64,000 nt of DNA, taken from Takakia lepidozioides (Eukaryota; Streptophyta; Takakiopsida; Takakiales; Takakiaceae). The stretch covers positions 684,001-748,000 of the forward strand of contig CM060734.1 of assembly GCA_030704615.1 (NCBI GenBank). Direction: 5' to 3'. Below the pieces are notes generated by a model. It had not been told where the DNA came from. It was given only the letters and a program-made list of their open reading frames with translations, and searched no databases. This document shows positions 57,642 through 64,000 of the stretch, in pieces (within the stretch, counting starts at the first letter, position 1; each line of letters begins with the position of its first letter). A program made the position numbers and the translations under genes.

Positions 57642-58590
57642 AGTGCACATCTATGATTTGTAGAGCCCCAACAGGGACTCCAGCCCCAACTTTCACAGGG
57701 TTGTTCGTCCCCACAGCAATAGGTTCTGCTTTTCCCACGGCTATAGGCTCCGCTTTCATTCTATGCTCACGCTTAAGAAATGTGTTCACACTTAGGAAAT
57801 CTGCTCACGCTTAACGAAGTCTGCTCACACTTAATCTGCTAAGAGTGAGCGCGTTCACGCGCTAGCTTCTCTCATCTTTAAATGAGTTTCACTGTCAGTT
57901 CATCCAATAGCTGCCAGCTCAGCGTTTGCATTATCATTTGTTCCTATATTCATCGAATAGTTGCCAGCAAGGCGTTTGTGTATCATTCGTTGAAATAATA
58001 CAGTTGTTTTGTTTCACTAACCTTAACTAGCAGTCGATTAGTTTACTGTTAATCTACTGGATCAGTGAAACAGTAGTTAAATATTTTTACTACTTATTAT
58101 CCTCATACTTAACACTGCGACCTAGCAACCCTAAATTCGAGCACATTCATCCTAATTCATCCTAGTTCACTCATCCTAATTCATCATAATCATTCATTCA
58201 TCCATTCATTCTTTCATTCACAGGGTGTGGCTTAGTGCCCGCGAGCAATGATATGTTGACACGTCGTCATTTGCAATCACATCCTGCATATATTTCATCC
58301 ATTTATGTTTGCATTGTCCACGTAGACATTCCTTGGGCAACCGGCAATCGCCGCGTGCAGTCGTGAATACTGGCAGTCATACATTCACATGCCCACGTCA
58401 TAATGTTGCATTTTTGGCCATGACTCCTAGTCGTATCTACCATCTTCCCCTATCTGGTCAAATGTGTTTGACCGCAGATCCTGACGTGGCGGAGGTACAA
58501 GGTGGTATATACGACTTTTGGTGGTCACATATGGCAACCAAGACTGCCCGTTGCATTTTGTAGACATATATGCTACGACTGGGCAAATGT
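57642..58590. other. Right subterminal region of the giant element, non-coding
   Basis: Short repeats of CTCACACTTA / CTCACGCTTA at 57765-57835 and CATTCATCC-type repeats at 58140-58220. TATACGACTTTTGG near 58508 echoes the left subterminal TATACGACTTCCA motif. No gene was seen. Confidence 0.5.
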
Positions 58591-58622
58591 GGCAGCCGTT
58601 AAAGCCTGGATGTGTTGTAGTG
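58591..58622. repeat. Right terminal inverted repeat of the giant element
   Basis: GCAGCCGTTAAAGCCTGGAT followed by GTGTTGTAGTG is the inverted counterpart of 9543-9573 with a few mismatches. It ends in TAGTG, the CACTA-family terminus, and is followed by CAT (58623-58625). Confidence 0.75.
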
Positions 58623-58625
58623 CAT

Positions 58626-59880
58626 CTGTCATCACTGTCATGCGGAAGGGCATGTGAAATCCGAGTGTCCAGTTTTACTTAATGCTAGTATTCCCTTACG
58701 TGTTTCTAACTCCTCCGGTGGGCTGCCTGTCTCTCAGACTTTGGAAACAGATACCTCCAGAAAAAGGAATGATATGTCCCCCCCAATTCCTCCTCCTGCC
58801 AAGAGAAGTCGTGGTGACACCGCTCTCTCCCCTTCTCTCTATCCTCTCCTATCGTCCTCGTGTCTCATATCATCTCTCCTATCGTCCTCGTGTCTCATAT
58901 CATGTCCCCCTCTCTCCCCTCAGATGGGGATTGTATAAGCGGATGATGTACCCGCTATCTTCCCTCTCTCCTGTCCATGGGAACCAAACTTGCTACCTTC
59001 TGTCTCCAATTAAATTCCTTCGTGGATGTTGGTCTTGCTGATGCTATCCATCTGGTTGGGTCAAAGTCTGTCGCAATTAAAATTTCACAAATTATTTTGG
59101 TTTCCCAGAAGGGTCCCCCTCAATTGTCCTCTCTGGGGTAAAACAACTTTTCTTCTGCTTGGATCACTAAAAAGGACATTCTTTCGCTCAGTCCGGGAAA
59201 AGAACTCGAGCTTGTCCTTTCTAAAATCAGGCACATCTTCTCCTCTTCTCTCCCCTACTTTCAGCTCTCCTATGATACTTCCATATACTTTGGTTCTCGT
59301 ATCTATCAATCCACCTCCAATAGTCACCTCTTCTTCATTCAAGTCTTGCCCATCATGAGGCTTACTGATGTCAAGGGGGAGTCTGCAGGCCCTTCCTCCT
59401 TCACTTGGATTGAGGGGAGCGAGGTCCCTCTCAACCTCGGCAACTCAGCAAGCAGGCCCTTTCTGGTTGCAACTTATGTGGCGGGCAAGATGTTGGTCGA
59501 TGCCCTCATGTCTTCGTAGAAGTATACTCGCAACCCAAAAACTTGATCTCTCTCAGACGACCAGCTGACCCTGATTCTGGCGCCAACCTCGGAGAATCCT
59601 TCTATTTCCTTGGCCCCCATGGACTTGGCAATCTCCTCGACCCCTGTGGTGAGCCCTGACTCACTCTCTCTTCCCCTCTTCCTTTACTATGTGGATCTGC
59701 CCAAGTCTTCATGTTGTGTGCTGATTGATGATATGCAAGAAGGAACCTCTTGGGATTTGCCCTCCTTGTCATTTCCAAAATACACTTCTGCTTCCTGCGC
59801 TTTGAGTTTCATTGCCAACTTCTTGGGTATTCCCTCACTGATGTCTGAAATTTCTCCACCTTCCAAGGGCCTCTTCCCTT
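58626..59880 (+). pseudogene. LINE ORF1, C-terminal part with CCHC knuckle
   Basis: The first codons give CHHCHAEGHVKSEC, an exact C-x2-C-x4-H-x4-C zinc knuckle as found after DUF4283 in plant LINE ORF1. The rest (Ser/Pro-rich, frames shifting near 58.8 and 59.0 kb) is disrupted, partly by a tandem copy of TATCGTCCTCGTGTCTCATA at 58849-58905. The frame at 59610-59882 is probably its C-terminus. Confidence 0.6.
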
Positions 59881-60104
59881 GAGGAGGATCATAATTCTGC
59901 TTCTTCGTCTGATATGGTCTCGCTCTGGATTGTGAAATGCCAAAAAGTGCCTGCTCCTAGTGGCTTCAGATGGACCTTATCGACGCTTCCAACTGATCCA
60001 CGTTTGAAGTTCGATGTCTCCCCGGAAGCTTTTTCCCCCCCCCATGAGTTGGAGCCTATCCACAACGTGGAACTTAGGGGGAAGCTTTTTCCCCCCCCCA
60101 TGAG

Positions 60105-61265
60105 TTGGAGCCTATCCCCAACGTGGAACTTAGGGGGATCGGCTCAGAGGCCTCCACTCCTAAAAGACGTAGGCTTCAGCTTTGGGCTGCTTCTCTTCTC
60201 TCATCCAATTACATTCTGTTTTTACAAGAACACAAACTAGATAGTAGGAAGATCTCCTCTCTAGGACACTCTATCTGGCCCCCCAATTCTTCCTGGTGGA
60301 ATCCAACGATTGTTGATACCAGGGGTGGCACTGCTATTCTTATCTCTCCCTCCCTTGCCTCATCCTTCAACAAGGTTGAGACCTGGATCCCTGGGAGAGT
60401 CCAATGTGCTTTTACGTCTCCTTCCTCCACCTTTGGGTCTTGTGCCTTCCTTAATATCTATGCGCCCAATTCTGCTGCTGAGCGTGTTGAATTCTGGTCT
60501 TCTCTTCGTTCTAAAATTCTTCAGTTTCCCTTGGTCTCTAACTGGGTCCTGGCTGGCGACTTTAACATGGTTGAGAGTCCGCTTGACAGACTGCGTTCTT
60601 TCCCTGTTGATGGACTTACTGCCTGGGACAGTCTTTGCTTTTCTGTGGGTTTCTCTGATATCTTCCCCCTGGATTCCACTGCTCTCCGCTTCACCTGGAC
60701 TAATAATCGGGGAGCAGACGATCTGAGTATGGCCAGACTTGACAGGGTTTACTGCTCCCCCGCCATTGCCTCTTGGGCCAAATCTGTCCCCCTTCCCCCG
60801 ATCCTCCCTGACTTCGATCATGCTCTAGTTACCATGGTCTTCCGTCCCCCTGGGTTGCATGCTAAGGGTCGTAGTTTCTTCAAGTTAAATCCCTCGTTGT
60901 TGAAATTCCCTTCCTTACTTCATCAAATTGCTACTGCATGGAAAGAGGCTGGCCTTTCTTTTTCCTCCCCCACTCTCAGGTTCCTTGTCAAGCTTTCTGC
61001 CGCCAGAAAAGTGGCTCAAGAACTTTCTAGGAAAGTGGCCCTGGACAAGGTGACTAAAGAAAAGGCTCTTCTCAAATGTATCTCCCACTGTCAATGGCTA
61101 ATTGAATCAGGTGCCGTAGGCCCAGTGACTTTTGAGACTTTCAACTCTGCCAAAAGAAATCTGGCCGATTTGCGCAGCCTCAAAGAGCTAAACCTCAAGA
61201 GGAAAGCCGGGGTCAACTGGTCCTTGAAAGGAGAGAAAATGTCGGCCTACTTTTTCCAAAAATGA
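60105..61265 (+). CDS. LINE ORF2: APE-type endonuclease domain
   Basis: Contains LQEHKLD (catalytic Glu), FLNIYAPN, WVLAGDFNMVES (D and N), MARLDRVYCS and DFDHALVTM in place of SDH: the order of AP-endonuclease motifs that nick target DNA to prime reverse transcription. Start context is unsure; a 57-bp tandem duplication just before (60029-60140) may have disturbed the original start. The frame ends at TGA 61263-61265, followed at once by a collapsed RT. Confidence 0.82.
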   Translation: MEPIPNVELRGIGSEASTPKRRRLQLWAASLLSSNYILFLQEHKLDSRKISSLGHSIWPPNSSWWNPTIVDTRGGTAILISPSLASSFNKVETWIPGRVQCAFTSPSSTFGSCAFLNIYAPNSAAERVEFWSSLRSKILQFPLVSNWVLAGDFNMVESPLDRLRSFPVDGLTAWDSLCFSVGFSDIFPLDSTALRFTWTNNRGADDLSMARLDRVYCSPAIASWAKSVPLPPILPDFDHALVTMVFRPPGLHAKGRSFFKLNPSLLKFPSLLHQIATAWKEAGLSFSSPTLRFLVKLSAARKVAQELSRKVALDKVTKEKALLKCISHCQWLIESGAVGPVTFETFNSAKRNLADLRSLKELNLKRKAGVNWSLKGEKMSAYFFQK

Positions 61266-62575
61266 AGCAAAGGCAGGCGGCTTCCTCCATTTTCTCTCTT
61301 AAAGATGAATTTGACCAGTTACATACGGCTCCTAAGTCTATGGCAGCCTTAGCTGCTACAGGTCTGTTCGCCAGGGCTGCCCCCTGGCCCCTTTTCTTTT
61401 CTTGATTGCGGCTGATACCTTGGGCCACCTTCTTGACTCTAATTCTGGAGTGCAGAGCCTCAGGATTCCCCGCTCTCTCCCTACTTCCCCCACTATAAAA
61501 TCATCTATGTATGCTGATGATACCGTGCTCCTCATTGACAATGCTTCTTCTTCGAATGTATGTAATACCTTGGAAGTTCTCAACTCCTTCTGCAAGGCGT
61601 CTGGACTTAAGGTGAATTGCCCTAAGACGGTGGGTATTCTCTCCAAAGTCCTTCCTTCTGCTTCCCTTTCTCACTGTGATCCTTAGGGACAGGATGTGGG
61701 TCTCCGCTGGCTTGCAGACGGGCAAGCTCACACCTTGCTTGGTCACCTCATAGGCCATAACCTAACTGACCAACAAAGATGTGATGTTGTGCTTGCTAAC
61801 CTTAAGAGACAGCTCTCTTACTGGAGCTCTCTACACTTGTCAATTGTTGGGCGTGCATTGGTGGTCAATCAGGTACACCTTGCTTCCTGTTGGTTCTCGG
61901 CTGCTGTCTGGTCTCCTGGTTCTCAGATCATCAATCAGTTCAAAGCCCCTGGAAAACTTTCTCTGGGGTGCCTCCCCTGCTGCTCCAAAACGAAGGGCTT
62001 TGGTGAGCTGGAAGGTCCTCACATAGAAGAAAAGTAGGGGGGGCTTGGGGATTATAGACCCTTTCAAACAGATTACTGCCCTGCTGGCAAAATGGGTTCC
62101 TCGGGTTCTTACCCACCTGTCTGCCCCCTGGAGTCAACTTGTTCGCAGTCACATCCTCTCTGCCTCTCCTGTGTCTGGCCTTTGGCCTCTCTCTCTTCGT
62201 TGGATTGTACAAGGGAACAGATCTATCAGAAGCCCTGTTGCTGGATCTCGTGCCTGGCAATCAATCTGGGCAGCATGGATCAAGTTGCATCCCCTTCTCT
62301 TCCAACGTTCCCCCGCTACTGCTGAAGAAGTGCTACGCCAACCCTTGCTTGCTAACTTCAATGCTGACTCTGAAGTGCTCTTACAGTGCCACCAAAAATG
62401 GGCATTTTGGGAGCAAGGTGGGTTCTCGCATTTCTCGCACTTATGGGACTCTGGACAGTTCATTACTGTCTTTGAAGCTCAGTCTTCCCTTTCTGCCCGT
62501 AGAGCGGCATCCCTGGATCTCATCACCTCTGAACTCCTTTCCCTCTTTCGCTGTCGTTCTGCTCTTTTCCTATGA
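61266..62575 (+). pseudogene. LINE ORF2: reverse transcriptase remnant
   Basis: RT begins abruptly at VRQGCPLAPFLFLIAAD (61362 on), then SSMYADDTVLLI with the catalytic YADD, and KASGLKVNCPKTVGI. The motifs that should precede (fingers, first catalytic Asp) are absent: only some 80 bp separate the end of the endonuclease region from the QG motif, so about 250 codons are deleted. Downstream thumb-like pieces are spread over two or more frames. Confidence 0.75.
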
Positions 62576-62692
62576 ACATCCGCTCTCTTCTTTTCTGGCT
62601 TGGTGGCTTAACAGGCTCTGAGCAGTTTGCCCTTTACGCCACTTTCAGGGAAGATCTCTATGTTCAAGGCTGGAGGTTTGAGGTAAACCCTG

Positions 62693-63590
62693 ATGGAGTT
62701 TTTGTTTGCCCCCACCTGGGTTTCTGTGCAGGAATCTACCCTTTTTGCAATCCGTGTCTTCTGTGTGGAGACAGGTAGCACCGACCCTGTCCCCCCTAAT
62801 CCTATTGCTCATTACTTCGCTTCATTTCGCTGGTTGCTTTCTGCTCCTATTCAATTGCTGCAATTTGATCCTGCAGAGTGGAAGTGGATGACCAAGAAGC
62901 ATGATCCCTTCTTTGGTTATACGGTTAAGCTAGGATACTCTTTGCTTAATCCTCCGATCACTTCAGGAACTAGGTGGAAAGACAAATGGGCTCACCTTCC
63001 AGACATCCCAACCAACTGGGCCTCTGTGTGGAAAGATGTTTGGAGGAAGGATAGGGCTTCCAAAATCAGCGGGTTTCTTTGGAAGTTGGTTAACCGAATA
63101 CTGCCTGTCTTCAGCTTTATCTCCAACCCTCCCCCCCCCCTGCTCCATCTGCTCTTCTGGCTGCTCTGAGAATGTGGAACACTGTCTGATCAGTTGTTCG
63201 TTTGCCATCGCTGTATGGTCTGCAGTCTCTAAATTCTTTGCCTCATGGAGAACGGATCTTCCTCTCACCCCCTCCTCCTTACTTCTGAACATTAAAGAGG
63301 GAAGTCTCTGGTCTCACTCTCACACCTACATTTGGAAATGTAGGTGTGCTTGGGTGTATTCGGGTTCTCAGCCTTGTGTGATTCTTTGGTTTCACTCAGC
63401 ACGTGTATTCTGAAGCACAAAGGCTTGGCGAGTGTTATGTTCATCTCTTTCCAGATGTGCAGGAGAGAAGGGCACAGCGGTTACTCCTTGATTTTTTTGA
63501 CACATACTGGGGAAAAGGGGATTGTTTCTGGCACAAGAACTCTTGTCTTGGATTCTCACCAAATGTAAAATGGTCGAGTTTGTCGTGATT
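62693..63590 (+). pseudogene. LINE ORF2: C-terminal zf-RVT region
   Basis: FGYTVKLGYSLLNPP, then WKDVWRKDRASKISGFLWKL, then CSICSSGCSENVEHCLISCS and FAIAVWSAV match the zf-RVT zinc-binding region at the end of plant LINE ORF2. A frameshift in a C-run near 63130 breaks the frame. Confidence 0.72.
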
Positions 63591-64000
63591 CCTCCTGTTT
63601 CCTTCTTCTTAGTTTGCTCCCTATTCTGCCACCCCCTGCTCTACTTGTTTCTTCTCCCCTAGTAATGAAAAGCCCACCGCTGCTGCGCTTTTCTTTCTGC
63701 CTCAGGCTGTTGCATGTTTAATAGTTTTCCTAGTTCTTTTCTGCTTTCTTCCGTTTCTCCTTCCCCTTGGGCTTGGGAGAAGCTTTTTAGTTTTGCTTAT
63801 GCTCACTCCTTGAGCTTAGAATTCCCTTCTGTAAGTGGCTCTTTTCTGTTCCAGGATCCCTGGTAGTTTGCCACTTTTGCATTCCCTTTAAAGTCTCTTA
63901 TGAGCTCAGCTCCCCCCTGCAGTAGTCTCCGTTCTGCTCCAAGGGCTCTTAAACGGTTACGTGGGACTGGGCCTGCCCCCTTTTTCACCCTTATGGTTGT

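Larger units (their letters stand above)
9543..58622. mobile_element. Giant (49 kb) CACTA-ended transposon or composite
   Basis: The ends are inverted copies of CACTACAACA, then ATTCCAGC/ATCCAGGC, then CTTTTACGGCTGC/CTTTAACGGCTGC (9543-9573 and the complement of 58591-58622), flanked by CAT on both sides. Both sides carry a subterminal TATACGACTT motif (9840, 16977, 58509). Outside the ends lie two halves of one LINE ORF1; excision of the insertion plus one CAT makes ATAGCTACCATCTGTCAT, restoring the knuckle frame. Inside are chromoviruses A, B and C, gypsy element D, a ParB-methyltransferase gene and a GCM/MULE-like gene. No CACTA (Tnp2-type) transposase was recognised; it may be lost, in the gap at 55949-56448, or supplied in trans. 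Ends and LINE continuity are seen; calling all cargo part of one mobile unit is inference. Confidence 0.72.
58626..64000 (+). mobile_element. LINE, 3' portion (continuation of 7920-9542)
   Basis: It starts in the middle of the ORF1 CCHC knuckle and runs through ORF1 C-terminus, endonuclease, a deleted RT and zf-RVT to the window end; no poly-A tail is in view. Carrying on in the same orientation from 9542, the two halves form one element. Confidence 0.8.

Overview
This is eukaryotic DNA from the green lineage, most likely a streptophyte alga or early-diverging land plant; I cannot name the species. The evidence is GT-AG introns, Ty3/gypsy chromoviruses whose primer-binding sites match plant initiator-Met tRNA, and a plant-style LINE (DUF4283-like ORF1, APE endonuclease, YADD reverse transcriptase, zf-RVT). 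A scaffold gap of exactly 500 N lies at 55949-56448. No rRNA, tRNA or CRISPR was seen.

Layout. 1-7.9 kb is gene-poor. It holds one probable TPR-protein exon (1461-1603), a piggyBac-like MITE with TTAA flanks (5472-6291) and a foldback hairpin (7666-7878). A LINE starts near 7.9 kb and its ORF1 is cut at 9542. The missing half resumes at 58626 and the LINE then runs to the window end. Between them lies a 49,080-bp insertion (9543-58622) with CACTA-type inverted ends and a 3-bp CAT duplication. Removing the insertion plus one CAT rebuilds the ORF1 CCHC knuckle in frame.

Inside this giant insertion: (i) chromovirus A (9937-16898, minus, CCAAG duplication) in the left subterminal repeats; (ii) 16.9-23 kb of duplicated non-coding DNA with a captured SEC13-like fragment; (iii) a decayed, intron-rich minus-strand gene (about 23.2-28.5 kb) fusing a ParB-like domain to an N4/N6 DNA methyltransferase, with introns full of a 24-bp palindrome; (iv) a GCM-type zinc finger plus MULE-like transposase gene, split by chromovirus B (30282-36756); (v) Ty3/gypsy element D (37.9-51.7 kb, minus), whose polyprotein carries a cytosine-C5 DNA methyltransferase between protease and reverse transcriptase and ends in a PHD finger, itself split in frame by chromovirus C (43700-50661); (vi) tandem arrays, the gap, a hairpin minisatellite and the right CACTA end.

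Together this is a nest of mobile elements in which two different classes of DNA methyltransferase are carried by transposons. Most reading frames are broken by premature stops that fit C-to-T change at CAG, CGA or CAA codons, as expected for long-methylated, silenced transposons. The order of events that can be read is: LINE, then the CACTA-ended element, then gypsy D inside it, then chromovirus C inside D. Chromoviruses A and B also came after the giant element.
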